From NCBI GenBank assembly GCA_029224185.1, contig CM055200.1:5914938-5978937 (forward strand): DNA of 64,000 nt. The letters run 5' to 3'. The notes beneath the pieces were generated by a model. The model saw nothing but the letters and a program-made list of their open reading frames with translations. It had not been told where the DNA came from and ran no database searches. The stretch's first letter is position 1. Each line of letters begins with the position of its first letter. A program made the translations under genes and the position numbers. Shown here in pieces: positions 33,391-46,984 of this stretch. The stretch comes from Karalla daura. Its lineage: Eukaryota; Chordata; Actinopteri; Chaetodontiformes; Leiognathidae.

Positions 33391-33890
33391 TAGACCTCAA
33401 GACAACTCCAAGGCGCAATTCTGATCTTTTAAGGTCAGCTTGACTCTAAAAACTTACAAAAACTTAAACTTACAAACTAAAACATTACACTTAAAGGTTT
33501 GCACTTTGCTTAAAAATATCACATCAAGGTTCATTTATACAGTGTGCACAAGTTTTAACACTTCCTTTAAACCAAACAAACTTTCTGGTTACATAAACAC
33601 AATATATGACTTGGTTTTCAGGGGAACTAACTTCCAGTTTAATGGATCAAGTGCACTGAGTGCAGAGAGAGAATAAATCCAGTGCAATCAACGGACTGAA
33701 TAAATACACTGCGGAAATAATATTCATGGAGTGCAACAGACATATATAATGTACATGAATATTAATGCAGAGGGAAGTGGTTTGAACATCAATTTCCACT
33801 CACAGAGGGACAGAGGGGCAATTTACTGCAACACTGTGCTGAAACACAGTCCTGAAGGTGGAGGGAGTTATGATGGATGGTCCTCCTTCT
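33391..33890. repeat. AT-rich sequence resembling retroelement UTR
   Basis: Repeated short motifs such as CTTACAAAAACTTAAACTTAC, TGTGCACAAGTTTTAAC and GAGTGCAACAGACATATATA resemble AT-rich untranslated parts of fish LINEs. No coding remnant is seen, so the call is tentative. Confidence 0.25.
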
Positions 33891-36800
33891 GCCTTCTAAT
33901 GAACGCACGGCTCCTCTGGTCGCAGCTTCGATTCCCTCAGTTCTACGGGGGTAGGAGGGACGACAGGAGGAGGTGGCAGGAGAGGGCATCAGGGAGGAAG
34001 CAGGAGAAGAGGAAATGAGGGGGCCCTGCTGTTGGAGACGGGAGACGAGGGATGGGGAGACAAAGGGAAAGGAAAGGAGAGGGGAGGATGGAAGCAGCAG
34101 GTCCTCGGAGAGTTGAAGCTTAACATAGCATCTCCACTGGCTTGTGGCAGAAGTGAAAATGCAGAGATCGTGATTTGGATTGTTGCAGCACCACAGCCAT
34201 GGTTTTGCTTGGACTCCGTCGTCCACTCAGCGAAGGGAGTTTACCAGTGTTTCACTGATTAAAACCGATTAAAACCGATGGCTCAGAGGAAACACAGTCA
34301 TCCACTTATCAGGCAGACCTTACACGGCCCTGCATGTTAAAGTATCCTAGGGCAAGATAGAGAACTGATGCTGTATCATCAGTGGACAAATGGTTAGATA
34401 TCCTGGCTGTAATACAGCCTCAGCCACCGGTGCACGCATTGGAGTAAATGGATGACTGTGACTCACTGAAAAGTGCAATACAAGAACCAGCGTATTCACC
34501 ATTTTCCACGCTGAAAACCCCAGGTGAGATTTGGAGACTGTGATGTTAGGGAGGGTTGTTGATGTACCTGCTGCAGCTGTGATGACTTCAAACCGACTCT
34601 TGCGACCACTGCCCGAGGTTACTGTGTTCATCATCTGTCAGCTATGGTGCTCCCTGGCCTGGGATCAAACAGATATTATATGTCAAGGCTTGATGATGCC
34701 TCCGGAGTCAACATCTTATTTCATGTTCTTTCTTTTCTATACAACTTAAGAGAGCTCCAGAGACGCAGGGTTTCATAAAAGCACACCTTAAGTTCTAAAC
34801 CCTGAGTTTTTCTCCCGGGGATGTTTTGTTCCAGAGCGGACTACGGTTCGGTGGATCTGAAATCTGTGACATTTCTGCCCAGCATGATAAATCAATACTG
34901 ATATGCTATTTCTGTCTCTTTTTCTGAGCCTGCCAAAACAAAAAACAATCACTTATTATCTTGAAAACTTTTCATGAGCATGTTATCTCAGATGTGAGAA
35001 GTTTTATCTTACATCAACATCTTCCCCTTTCCGCGCAGCCACGATTATTAATGATTCTATCATTATTCATTTCTCCCTGTCACTGCAGCTCCCTCCGTCT
35101 GTCCTATGCCAGCATTAATCCTCTCTTCTCCTCTCCTTACCTCGTCCTAGCCATTGCGAACTTGCTTGTGCTTTTGTCTTATATTCATTTTCTTCCCTTT
35201 TCTCACAGACTCACAGAGTTTGACAGCTTGTCATAACATTGCTCTCCCGCTGCACAGCACCATTTAGTAGCGTTCAGCACCTCTCCCACTGTATCAGAAC
35301 AAGTAAACACGGTAAAGTGAGCTGTGGTTTCATCTTCCTCGGTGACGAAAAGTTCTGTAAAAACTTGAGCACCAACCCCCCCCCCTCTCTCCCAGCTCTT
35401 CCTTATTCTTGGATCCCAGGGGCGTCGGCCTAACTCTGGTGTTTTATTTCGCCGTTAAACACGCTCTCAGATCTGAAGCAGGTATAAATCTGCTTCGCTG
35501 CTGTTGAAGTGACCTGTGCTGCAGCTGCCCACAGAGCTGCTGTCCAGAATCTAAAACAAAAAGACTCTGAAAATGATTTTCTGCATTACAGCTTGTGGAA
35601 AACCATGTAAGGGGCCACAGCCACTCTCAGAGGTCCAGCTCATGTGTTTTTGTAGGAGAAATATTTGACCGGGATGATCGTGGATTCAAAAGGAGAAAGA
35701 GTTACACATGAATTCAGCAGCAAAAACCAGCAGAAGGAGAAAAGATCTGCCAGGTTAAAATGCAGAGCAGGAATGTTGATTGATGTGACTACAAAGCACA
35801 TTTACCACTTTAAGTCATTTACTGGCCGATAAAATCTGATTAAAGGAAAGGGCTTCATCTCAAGCCGACAACCGGCATTAGGATGAATTTACTTGACTTC
35901 TCATTCCTTTTGTGTTTTGTCATGTTGGCTGCTCAGTGTCCCCGTTGTCTGCGTGTTACTCTTTACAAACCTTTCCATATTGACTTACCGCCGGGCGGAC
36001 TGTTGGGGATAGTAATGAATTGAATTATTCTGATTGAGTTACCCAGGAGGCCTCTGTTTGTGCAGCATAATTGTGATGATTTGTTGCTTTGAGACGCGGC
36101 AGACGTGCGATGGTAAAGTCGGCAGCTCACTAAGAGACGCTCTCATTGAGGACAATGTTAATTACACCACCTGGAAACATGTAGCGGTGTCGCCTCATTT
36201 TACCTGGTTCTGCTGCATTTACGACTTAGCACTATGGTTTGGAAGTTCTATCATGTGTATTCATCTTACAGCAGTGGTGTTAGATGGCCTGTGGTTATAG
36301 ATCGGCGGGAATACACAACCCCTGCTGTGCTGCATGGCTCTACAAAATCGGCCTCTGAGCTCTGGTAAATATGTTTACCAGGGACTAGGAACCAATGTGA
36401 CATCGTTTCAAAGGACAAGCCCCTAAAAACCAATCGCCGAAGCAATTATGCCGCCTTTTTTTTCAAGCTTTGGGCAGAAAACTGCTTCCCAGATTAAAGG
36501 CTTTACAGGGGGGAAAATTACACACAAAGATTAGAGGCATGGGGCCACATATATCAAGCAGCGGCGAGCACTCATGCGGACCAAAGATGGAAAGAATATC
36601 CAGGCAAGATAGCATAATACAGATCGTACGGAAATGAGTAGATATAGATACCATGTTTAAATCGGGAATATGGCAGGTGCATTTAAAGGTGACCTAGAAG
36701 GGTTCAGAAATGTCTCAAAGGCTATTAAAGAAGTCCTTTTAAATTCCTTTTTTTTTCCTCAGGTGCGGGAATATTACAGTTTCTGCATATATCTGGCACC

Positions 36801-39800
36801 GTTTCATGTTTATCTGGCAACCACGCGTAGGTTTTACACTGATTGGCTGTCTTGCCTGCTGTAAAGTGGAGGGATACGGCTACACATCCAACCCAATCTG
36901 TTTCAGCCAGAATCAGATACTGGGGAAGAATCAGGTTGGCCTGTTTTTCCAGCTGGTTTCCGATATCCCAAATTTATATATGAATGAGGGCTTTTTTCAC
37001 TTTAGGCCACTTTTAAGAAGAGAACCACTTGTGAAAACAAACCATATAAAACTATACGAGATTTTCAGATCTGAAGCAGATTTATGATGAAACCTATGGG
37101 ACAATGTTGAAAAAACAAGTGCAAAAGCTGTGCAAGTGCATTTTAAGTACTGAAAATACCAGAAAAAAACATATTTGACCATGGTATGGCAACAGAGTCA
37201 AACCAAAACAACAGGTTTTGTTGATTTGATCTGCGGGGGCCTGGCCGGGGTGCGGGAGGTCGGCAGCGGCACATTAACTCGGAACATCTGCCTGTCTCTG
37301 GCTGGATGGGCCCAGATGTGAAGCGCGAGGAGCGTAGAGCGGCTCGAATTTCCCACAGTTCACTTTAAGTTATCCGAGCCAAGCCTCCCCTTTTCAGCTG
37401 CCAGTGTGTTGACATCTCGCCCGTCACTGCAGGTAATAATTGACAAGAGAAGGTACAGAGAGTACAGAACCGCGGGACGTATTATTCCGCACACCGGGAT
37501 CCAGGCTGCACAGCGCTCTGCAGCTACTGACCCCGAAACGTGACCTTTAAACTCCCAAATTCCCCTCTCAGAGATCAGCCAGATCAGGTCAAAGAAACCC
37601 TCAATCATCTGGGAGCTTCCACCAGAATAACTGTGGATCTGAAAGCTCCGTCCTCTTGATATTAGACTCCTAACTGTTTTTCTTTATTATTATTTTCTGA
37701 CTAGATGATGTAATTTTGCAGCTGCAGGATGCGCGCCACGACTTAATACAGCAGCAAAGCCATCAGAGTGGTAACAAAAAGCAACATGGAGAGGGCCCGG
37801 GGGCGCTCTCTCAGCTCGTCTGCTAATGGCCCGCCGTCTGTGAGACGTTTCGCCGGCTCGTCTCCCTGGGACGACTTTCATAGACTGCGCTCAGGCCCGC
37901 AGCGGAGCTGCTGTTTTCCAGAGCGGAGGGAGGAGAGGGGCGTAGAAATATCTGCTCTGCGAGCGGCCAAGCCCCCCACCACCCCTCCCCCGCCAGCCCC
38001 GGCCCCGGCGCTGGATCGCTCCGTGTTATTACACCTGCAAGCAATGAGCGAGATGGGCCGCACACTGGAGATCGACCAAGGAGCAGCGCCAGGCCGCTCT
38101 CTCCCTCATCCTCCTCTCCTCTCTCTGTCTCATGCAGCTACTTCTCCTCCCCTCCATTGCTCTGGTTTAAAAATACATAAAAGCCTTTTGAACGAGCATG
38201 GGCTCTGGCTGCAGGGCGCTTTGACAGAAGGTGACTCCACATTCAGTGATTTCCTCAATATCTTTTCCTCAAACACACACACTGGGATATTTGCATCCCC
38301 GTCCTCCTTCCTCTTTTCCCTTTTCTATTCATCTCAATCTCTCCTTAGAGCCCTGTGAAAAGACGGCCAAGACTATTAAGTCTTCCGCCCCGTTCGCTCC
38401 TGCCCTCGATGTGTTTGGACAGCCCGGGAGAGAGAGAAAGAGAGAGAGAGAGAAAAAACTTCTGATAATAAACTCCAGAAAAAATCAATTATCCCAGCGC
38501 CGATCTCAGTGTGTGAGCGGGGACAGAGCGATCTTTTCCACGAAAGATCAGCAGCTTTTCACATTCTGCAGAGTGTGCACACACAGGAGCACTGTTGGAG
38601 CCTGGAGCTCTGAAATATTCTCCGTAACATTGTTTATTATGAGCAGATACCGGGCCGACGGCCGGGCCGACACATCTTTAAACCATTTGAGTTTACTGTA
38701 ACAGCAAGCAAACGACCGGCAGTTCATCTGAAGCGACTAAAACAAACTCGACCAAAACAGTTTACAGAAGATAAACATAGATTCATGATATTTCAAGGCT
38801 TTAGTTTTCATTGGTTTTAAGAAACAAAGGTATAGCGTACTTGTGAAATGTATGTCTACACATCTCCAGTGTTACAAATAGACCATCATCGATGCAGGGT
38901 GTCAGTGAGACAGTGTCTGCTATATCTGTGTTTGTCTTCGTGAACTCATGAACTTATGAAAGATGCAGCAGCAGCAGCTCCACAGACTGACACGTCTCAC
39001 GACGGCTGAAAAAGAAGAGGGCGAGGGATTTGTCGAGATCTTTGCCGCTTTGAGCTGATTTTTATTTTCGGCTCAACGTTCACCAGTCCACGGCTTGTTC
39101 CTCATCTCGTTCACGCTCAGCTCTCTTTGCAGCCAGTACACAGACAGTGTACCTGAAGTGAACTCAGAGCCGCCTGCACTCCAGCAGCACACAAAGACCA
39201 CCGACGTCTCATTCTCGTTTGCCTCATCTCTGTCGCTCTGCTTTTGAATGTCTCTTGCAGGGAGCTGCTGCCCTTCCAGCAGAAGTCATTGTGAGGATGC
39301 TGCCGAGTCCAACTCTAAAGTGTCTACATGGTGAGAAAAGAGGCCCAGAAATCTGATACCTACCGGTTCAAATCAACTGGAATCACAGGAATAGAGTCAC
39401 ATTTTCTTCCTTTGGACCATGACATGTGTACAACACACCCCTCCTCTACTAAAACAATGGCTCTGAAAGGCCCTCGGGTGCCGCTTGTGACCATCTGTCC
39501 TCCTTCTGCTGGCGAGGAATGTGATCCCAGCTATCTTTGTTGGTCAGTAGTTTGAAACAAGAAGCCATTAATAAGCACCGAAAGCCCTGCGGTGTCAACT
39601 CGGAGTCCTCACATCTGGATGCATTTTGGATTAGTGGCTAATAGCTGGAGTTAATGCGCGACATTCATCAACATGTCACACTAACTTCGGTTTACGGCTC
39701 TCACAAGTCTGCCTTAAGTGGGAAGGGAAACAAACTGCCTTCCCTATGTAATCATCAAATTGTGGTATGGATTGTGTGCTTATTTGTCATTTCCTCACTC

Positions 39801-40439
39801 ATTCCGAGCCATAAGACCTCAGTACTCTGTTTCCAGAGGTTTCCTCAGCTTTACAGCTCAAGCTGACCTTACATTAGGTGCCACAAAAAACCTTAATATC
39901 ACAATAGAAAACTGGTAATGGAAACACCTGTATTTTAAAAAAAAAACACGTTTCCATTTCCCCATCTCCTACTGTGATGTATTGTAGGCAACTGAAGGTA
40001 AAGGTGACCAGTTCGCTTTAGACAAGATGAACTGAATCAAATGAGAACATCTAATGAAACAATTTTCTGAACAGCGGAATGAGATTTTACAAAAATGATG
40101 GCTTGTCACGGGAACAGACTTCACGAGCATTACGGCACATACGCTCAGACATACAAGTAGAAATCAAACTTCGCTGAAATTTTAGAAACGCCACTTGTAT
40201 TTACAGAATAAAACTGTAATGGAAAAGGGAGCTTTCTGCTGTGGATGTGCTGGTCTGCTGCATGCCTTGGTGTGAGTCTGGCCTGGTAATTTAACGGCGT
40301 CAAACTGCTGCTGAGATACTCCGGTCTGACCGGACCGGCCGACTGGCTCGGAAAACCGCCAGAATCGACGGCATTGAAGCGATCGTCCCGCAGTGCGTCT
40401 CCTTCTACAAGCAGCAAAACCGATGAGGAGCACCGGTGA
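33891..40439. other. Intergenic region, no gene recognised
   Basis: Between B3GNT2 and EHBP1. Open frames are short and without domains. Several stretches (about 35.9-36.5, 37.2-38.2 and 38.9-39.3 kb) are low in simple repeats and rich in TAAT and similar cores, as non-coding regulatory sequence often is, but conservation cannot be tested here. No tmem17-like exon was recognised, although TMEM17 lies between these genes in human. Confidence 0.45.
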
Positions 40440-40650
40440 GGCGAGGGCTATTGATTTCAGCACACGAATACAAGCCCTGTGCCAGTGATTAATTACTGTT
40501 CAGAGTGAGCCTGGTAATGACTCCATCCGGCCTCCCCGCTGCTAATTAACAAACGATTCAAAAAGGCGGGCCCGTGTTTCTAATCCCGGCCGCCGCTGCC
40601 ACGGCTCACAAGGAAGTCATTCTGCACTCACTGGGCTCCGGAGAAGAAGA
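40440..40650. promoter_or_regulatory. Candidate cis-regulatory block with homeodomain sites
   Basis: Within about 60 bp there are two TAATTA homeodomain palindromes (40490-40495 and 40543-40548) and a TAATGA, set in complex non-repetitive sequence. This resembles the makeup of vertebrate developmental enhancers. Evidence is motif content only. Confidence 0.25.
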
Positions 40651-40869
40651 AAAAAAGATAGCAGTCCCAAGAACAGCCATCCAGGGACTAATTTAGCCTT
40701 TGTTCAGGTTGTGTGAATGGAAGCGGAGAGCCGTGCGCTGGGGGAGAGTGACTGGAGAGCGACTGGACTGTCACTGTTCATTCAGCCAGCTGATACCGGC
40801 CGACGCTCGGCCGCTAACGATCTCGCGGCGGCTGCCCCGCTCTGCCGACAGCTCTCCGGGTCCTTGCCC

Positions 40870-40900
<31 letters not shown>

Positions 40901-43610
40901 CTCTCTGGGCCGGAGGTTAGCATGGCAATGCTCATCCTTTCCCTCTACATGGAGCACACATTTACAGCTGTGCTGCGGCCATTCCTCTCTCTTGACTCCC
41001 GGGGGAGAGAGTGCGCCCGATTGATGTGTGTTTTACATGATGTACCGTAGTTCATCCAGATTGGAGCGAGAATGGGAGACCGCTCTGACCTTGGTTTTGT
41101 TGAAGGGGAGGATGTACAGCACGACAAAAAGACATCTTCATGTCCTCGTTCACCTGTAAATCTTGGATATAAGAATGGCAAATCTGCACATTTGTGTGTC
41201 ACAAACTGTACCATTGCCACTTCCAAGATAATTTGTGTATACTGTCTTTTCTCAGGTAGGAAAATAAGTGAAGACATATTAGAGGCAGCAGTTTGGTGAA
41301 TCTTCTGTGGAAATGCCAGTTTATGCTGTTTTTTTCCTCAATTTCTGATTCCACTTCTGATTCAGGCAATACAGCCAATCAAGGAAAAGCGTGTGTGTCC
41401 TTGCAAATTATGCATTGCGTCTGTGCAGAGACAGACTGCGATACTCCCACATTTAAAAGCAGAATAGTAAAAGATCTTGAAAAACAGCCTCTGAGGCATT
41501 TCTGATCCATAGCTTCTATGTTAGCACCAGAGAGCAAGGATAAATACTCCATTCACCCACAGGTCCCCTTCGAACTGAAACAGAATGATATCGTTTAAAT
41601 GTAAAGTGTGTTGACCCTCGCTGGATCTGGTTCTGGTTTTAAGAAAACCGATGCTCCCTGAACGCCTCGCTGCTGCTCTTTGAAATAATTCAGATCTCCA
41701 GCTCTCAGCAGATGATGGGATTTCACACCATGACAGCCTGAGTAAACATTTATTTTGTAATCATTGTGAGCCAATACTCACCACTGTATATTTGTGGCGC
41801 TCTCACGGTCAGCAGAAAACGCTGAATGTGATGTATTAGCTCACGCTATCAGCCGCTGGCAGGCCATACGTGTCTCTCCCGAGGAGAAGTGATTCTTCAA
41901 ACCCTCAGACCAGGACCATTGTGCAGTTTGTGCACTGCCCGGGCTCTCCCTGGTAGAGCGCGGGTTTAATTTCGCGCAGACAAGGATCTGATAACAGGCC
42001 AGACGAGTGTAAATGGGTAATTTGCTCTCCCTGAAAAGCTATTGCTCAGCAGAAGCAAAAGCAGATTAATTTAATTCTAATTTCAGACCGATGCAGTAGA
42101 TAGGGCAGCTCGGACTGCAGAAACGTGTCGCCTGCACATAGAGTGGAGTGACGCACAGCGATGGATCCGTGGACTGTCATGACGGACGGATGTGTGAAAG
42201 AACGTTTTAAAGCCTATTCTGAGACTTCGGTGAAAGTATCCCACAGCACTGTGGCACATCCCTCTGAGGTATTCAGCTCAACGCGGCTCTTCGTTTTGAT
42301 TTCGTTTGTTCCACCCGGTTGCCCTTCACCCGATTCGTCTTCTTCAGTTGTGAAATTGTTTTTGTTTCCCGGGACAAATTGTGCTCTGCGCAGGTGTGAG
42401 CTTGCCGCTGTGGGTTCGTGGTGGGCGTACTGGAATATGTCCACGATTGCACCTGTGTCCCTCGAACCCGGCTAACGTGTCTCATGGCCGCGCTGCTCTC
42501 TGCTCTGTTGCTGATGAAGAAAGGGATCTTTGATGGCTTCGCGCCTTTATGAGCGATGTCAGTCTGTGGAAACCGGCTGAACTGTAAAGGATCCCTTTCT
42601 CTTTCGTTTTCAGAGACCGACAACAAGAATTTGATATGTGCTGGACTTCTGAACTTCTTTTTTTTTCAATTTCACCAGGTTCAGTTATTTGTTTTTTACT
42701 TCACAGAACCAACAATGTATATTGACCGTAACCAATCCATCTCCATCATCTTTATATCTTAATGGGGTTGTGGAGATCTACCCATCACACACACAGACAC
42801 ACACCATTCTCTCTCTCATACACACATACACACCGAGAGGCAGATTAGTGTGGGAGGCAACTTTAAATATCTAAATGTTCAATAGTTTATTTAAGTAGTT
42901 GTGGACTTTCAATATTCCGTTATTGCATCTCTGACTGGAAAAAACTCATTGGCATCATGACCGAAGGGAAGAGCAAGAAATCGCATTACAGTTTAGAAGA
43001 AGCCGCGGATCATCCGAGGCCAACCTGTCAAACGTGATTTGGGTGAGAGTGACAATCATTTTATGGTGAAATATGGAACCGAATCAAATCCATATTTAAC
43101 CCAGTTGCAGCTGGGTTGGCAGCGACCCAAGAGGAAATTACCACACCCCTCATCCAACTGTAAATCCAGTCATTCACCCGGAAACAGAGGCTTCCTGTAA
43201 CTGAGCAGTGAGCAGCAGATACCAGCGGAGCCTCTGCCATGAGTCGGGCTGGTAGAGTTCAAAGCGGGAAGATGCTTATCTGGCGCTGCAAGCATGGCAC
43301 TCACATTTCCACTGGGAGACGAGCACAGGAAAGAGACGGTGGAAGGAGGAAAACGTGATATGACAACCAAGGCCGCCGAGAGGGAGATAGAATCAGTTAC
43401 TTTCATGTTCCTTTTTGGGGGGGTGCTTGCCTTGTTGATCGATGGTGGGGGTGCCACAGCTTTGTGGAGAATATATTCCAGATTCCACACCATTTCTACC
43501 ACTGTAGGGGAAATGCATACAGGCGTGCTGTGACTGTAGAGAATTTGATAGCTTTTTGGGGGCCGTATAGGAAAAAGAGTTTTTGACTGAACTGTTACTT
43601 TTGATGGCAT
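40651..43610. other. Intergenic region, no gene recognised
   Basis: It includes a (CT)n run at about 40876-40901, an interspersed-repeat fragment at 41505-41600 and a (CA)-rich block at about 42786-42833. Sequence at about 41730-42110 is complex, with AATTTAATT-type cores, and may be regulatory. A 104-codon frame at 42161-42475 has no recognisable motif. Confidence 0.45.
41505..41600. repeat. Interspersed repeat shared with EHBP1 intron
   Basis: 'TCCATAGCTTCTATGTTAGC', 'ATACTCCATTCACCCA' and 'GTCCCCTTCG' match in order a segment at about 50228-50300 ('TCCATAGCTTCTACGTTAAC', 'ACACTCCATTCAGTCATTCC', 'GCCCTCTTCA'). Both also have GGCATTTC just upstream. The family name is unknown. Confidence 0.6.
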
Positions 43611-43614
43611 TATA

Positions 43615-43960
43615 CCTTGTTGTGTCTTCATGCTGCTTATCTGAGTGCGGGTCATGGGGGCAGCAGGGAAGCCCAGACACTCCTCTTCCTGGCCACCTCC
43701 ATCTACTCCCCAAGGAAGACCCCAAGCATTCCTAACCCAATCTATCCATGTTATGGGTCTTCCCCGGGGTCTCCTCCTATATGGACATGCCGTTAACACG
43801 TCCCCAGAAAGGCATGTATAGAGGCATCCCTGGTAATGCCCAATGCAATCTCATTCTTTGGGTCACTACCCATAGTTTATGACCATAGGTTGGAATATGG
43901 GCTGATGATAGATTATGGGGTTTTTCTTGAGAACAGAATCCATGGCACGTATGAGACAGA
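43615..43960 (-). mobile_element. Non-LTR retrotransposon coding remnant, minus orientation
   Basis: On the minus strand the encoded RRRPRGRPITWIDWVR and WGLPWGVDGGGQEEECLG resemble the C-terminal tail widespread in fish LINE-derived predictions ('GRPRTRWRDYI...W..LG.P.EEL..VAG.REVW'). The + strand phrases 'GGTCTTCCCCGGGGTCTCCT' and 'GGTCACTACCCATAGTTTAT' match the same family in reverse. The copy is broken and decayed; I would place it in a Rex1/L2-like group without certainty. Confidence 0.6.
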
Positions 43961-44707
43961 GGTACCCAAGAGCTGAAGCGGTACAGACATGTTATTAAGG
44001 AGCGTGTTGATTGCAACACATTCCAAGAGAAGTAGAGGTGGATGTTTTGCTGTTCGTTCCACTTGCCTGTCAGCCCTGATACCTTTGGTTATCTACGCTC
44101 TGCTGAAGTGGCTCAGACTCACTTGCATGTATATCTGAAGTACCCGGCTTTGTTCGCAGGGCTTTTCAAGTGCTCTCACACCAAACGCCAGAGTCTCTGC
44201 GCTTGAGGAGCTGGCTTAGATCCTGGAGTACGTGTTTTTGTTGGCACTCCACACAGGGAGACAGAGAGAAGTTAGGTGTGAAGTTTCGCCCCTCCATGCG
44301 CAGCGGGTCGGAGACAATATCGCAATCGATAAGAAGCCCACACTACGAGTCACTGTGCTACTACTGATGAGTTCCATCTGTGGAGTAAGCTGACAAAGAC
44401 GAGGCTGCAACGCGCTGCCTCGCATTTGGGCATAAGAAGCATGTGGTGTAAAGTAGGAGTGTTGAAGTGGTTTCTATATTCTCGTTTTGATAGAGTAGGA
44501 CAGAAAGCCTTTGATGTCGCTTCACAGGCAAAGCAAAAAGTTTTTTGTTTTATGAGTGCCATTAGCAAATTACATTTGGCTGCACACATTTTGAGAAATG
44601 GACAAAAGAATGTGTTTGATTTGTGTTGGGTCCCAGAAACAAGTTTAGTCATTGATTATTTTGGTTCACTACCCACAGTATGATGTTGATCTTTTATCGA
44701 ACCAGCA
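43961..44707. other. Intergenic interval, no gene recognised
   Basis: Random short frames only. The left end may be further decayed retroelement sequence. Confidence 0.4.
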
Positions 44708-44940
44708 TATTCATCCATTCGTTGTCTTACCTGCTTTGAACCTTGGCAGGTTCTCTGCCGGAGAGCCTCTCCAGCACAAAAGTCTCTAACATTCACGTTT
44801 TTGCAATGTCGGAGGAAACTGGAGTACCCAGAGAAAATGTAGACGCAGGGAGAACAGGCAAACTTCACAATGAAAGGCCTTCAGTTCAACTGGGAGTCCT
44901 GTATGGGACCTTCTTGCTGTGGCCACCAGCATATCCAGTT
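44708..44940 (-). repeat. Teleost interspersed repeat, minus orientation
   Basis: 'CATTCGTTGTCTTACCTGCT', 'GTCGGAGGAAACTGGAGTAC', 'CCCAGAGAAAATGTAGACGC' and 'GGGAGAACAGGCAAACTTCA' follow the reverse-complement order of the family, and 'GACCTTCTTGCTGTGGCCAC' is its head. An internal deletion lies near 44760-44795. Confidence 0.7.
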
Positions 44941-46984
44941 TACCAGACTATAACAACAAAAGCAGCACAATCTTCTCATTTAAGAGCTTTAATAATCAAA
45001 TATTTGTCTTTATTTGGCTTTCCCTAGCAGCGTGCTTCCTGGCTTTTGAAAGCAAGAGGCAATTAGAGGTGATGAAGTGGTTGCTTTCTTTCTATAGATT
45101 GGGACAAGGGGGGAGTAATTAAATAATCTGTGGAACAAGATGCACAAATCAGCAGCCAAGATTTAACCGAACAATTTGTTTTCGACTCCAACAAACCTCA
45201 CTGTTATATTGAGCTGCCAGTCAGTATGACTTTATTTTAGATTCATTATTGGCTGGGGAGTTGGCAGTTTATAAAAACTCAATATAAGAATACATTTTGG
45301 CCAAAATAGGGCCCATCTTAGTTGGGATTGGGGAGGGTTACTTGAAATGATTCCCTGGTGAAGCATTAACATTGTCATAGTGATTAAGGGATGAGATGGT
45401 CTTTGCTGTGAGATTATGAGTATCTGCCTCTTCTGTTGTTCCCCAGGGACTGAGCTGAACTAAAGCTGCATAAAAATGGAAAACAAAACCCATGCTTTGG
45501 CAGCAGAGAATGCAAATACTAAGACAAGGAAGACAGGAGAGTGGAGTTCTCACCACTTGACCTTTGCTGCTCTCTCTCACTGTCCTTTCATAATACACTC
45601 TTTCTTTCACACAGACACACACCGGCAGACCCGTCCTCCTCCTACTCCTCCTCCTCCTCCTCGCCCTGTGTTATGTATGGACAGGGGCCTTTGCTGACAT
45701 GCGGGCAGACACACAAAGCGTCATTTAGCACCGGGTCATTAGTCACATCAAAGCATTCCTTGACACATAAAGGGAGGCTCCCTGTAATCTGTCAGAGCAA
45801 AATGTAAACAGGCGACGCAGAGCGGCAAGATCAGCAGGCCCCCTGCTGTCAAATCGGCTCTGACCCTGAACCCTCAAATGCTCTCAGATAGCCGATCCGA
45901 ATGAAAGCTGATCTGAAAAACAGTTTTAGGTTGTGACCTTAAGATAGACATGAAGAATTTGAGCTCGAAACGCCTGATCTAGAATCCATCTGTGAGACGT
46001 TGTAGGAGGATATGGTGATTTAGAGGTGCATATATTTCCAATTCTGTGAAATTGTAAACGTTGACCTCTTGTATTGTTGTACAGCAGGAGTTTGTTGTCA
46101 GAGCAGACACTGTTTGACATGATTTTTAAGCTTATTAGGCTAATTCTGAACAAATCCAAACCCTAAAGCGTTTTTTTTTCTTCAGGTCGATTGAGCAGAA
46201 ACATCCAAATTTGCCAGATGAGGCAGAGCTTTTACACAAATGAGTTTTTGGTGTACTCGTTTTTCTGTTCTTTGGTGTGTTTCTTTCATGTCTGATTAAC
46301 TCCAGTTTTTGTTTTTGCATCAGCACCAAAGTAGATTCCTCATGGCTGTGTAACTACTTAGAAATAAAAGTGATGATCATCAGAGGGTTTCACTGATGTT
46401 TTGAATTTGCCTGAGCTGGCTGCGTTTGGCCGTCCAGCTCCTGCCAAAAGGATAGAGAGAGAGAGAGAGGGAGGAGATAAAAGAAGTCTGCCATCTCTCA
46501 ATCCCTGCACAACAGAAAAGAGGATAAGATATCAATTTCCTGTCTTTATGCACATCTTTTTATAGAGTTAACACTAATCTGCCTGATATTGTCTTCCCCT
46601 CTGCAGTCCCAGCCTCCTCCTTCCTCCTCCTCCTTCCTCTTGCTTCCCCTGCAATGCATATACAAGCCTGGTTGCGACAACCGACTGTGAAAGGCGTATG
46701 TGTGTGGGTGTAGAGCGAGAGAGAGAGTTGGGGTGGGTATTGATTTCTAATGGATGGTAGGTGTTTTATTTCCTTTCAACATGTGGAAAAGACCCCCCTG
46801 GCATGCAGGGCTACAAGATTAACACTCATTTATTCATGTGACAAGAGCAGGAAGTGGAAGTCGCATCCTCGTTAACACCCACCCGAGGGCATGAGCTTTG
46901 ACACCACCATGTCCTGGATGAACTCTGTGTTTTATTTTCCTCCTTTATGTAAGAGATCTTCAACAAACACAGGGTGAAAGCAGG
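44941..46984. other. Intergenic interval, no gene recognised
   Basis: It contains short (CTC)n at about 45642-45661 and (GA)n at about 46453-46469. No exon is recognised. Confidence 0.45.

Noticed and set aside
42161..42475. 104-codon frame MDPWTVMTDG...
   Set aside because: No recognisable domain, no splice or polyadenylation context, and it lies in an intergenic region of probable regulatory character.
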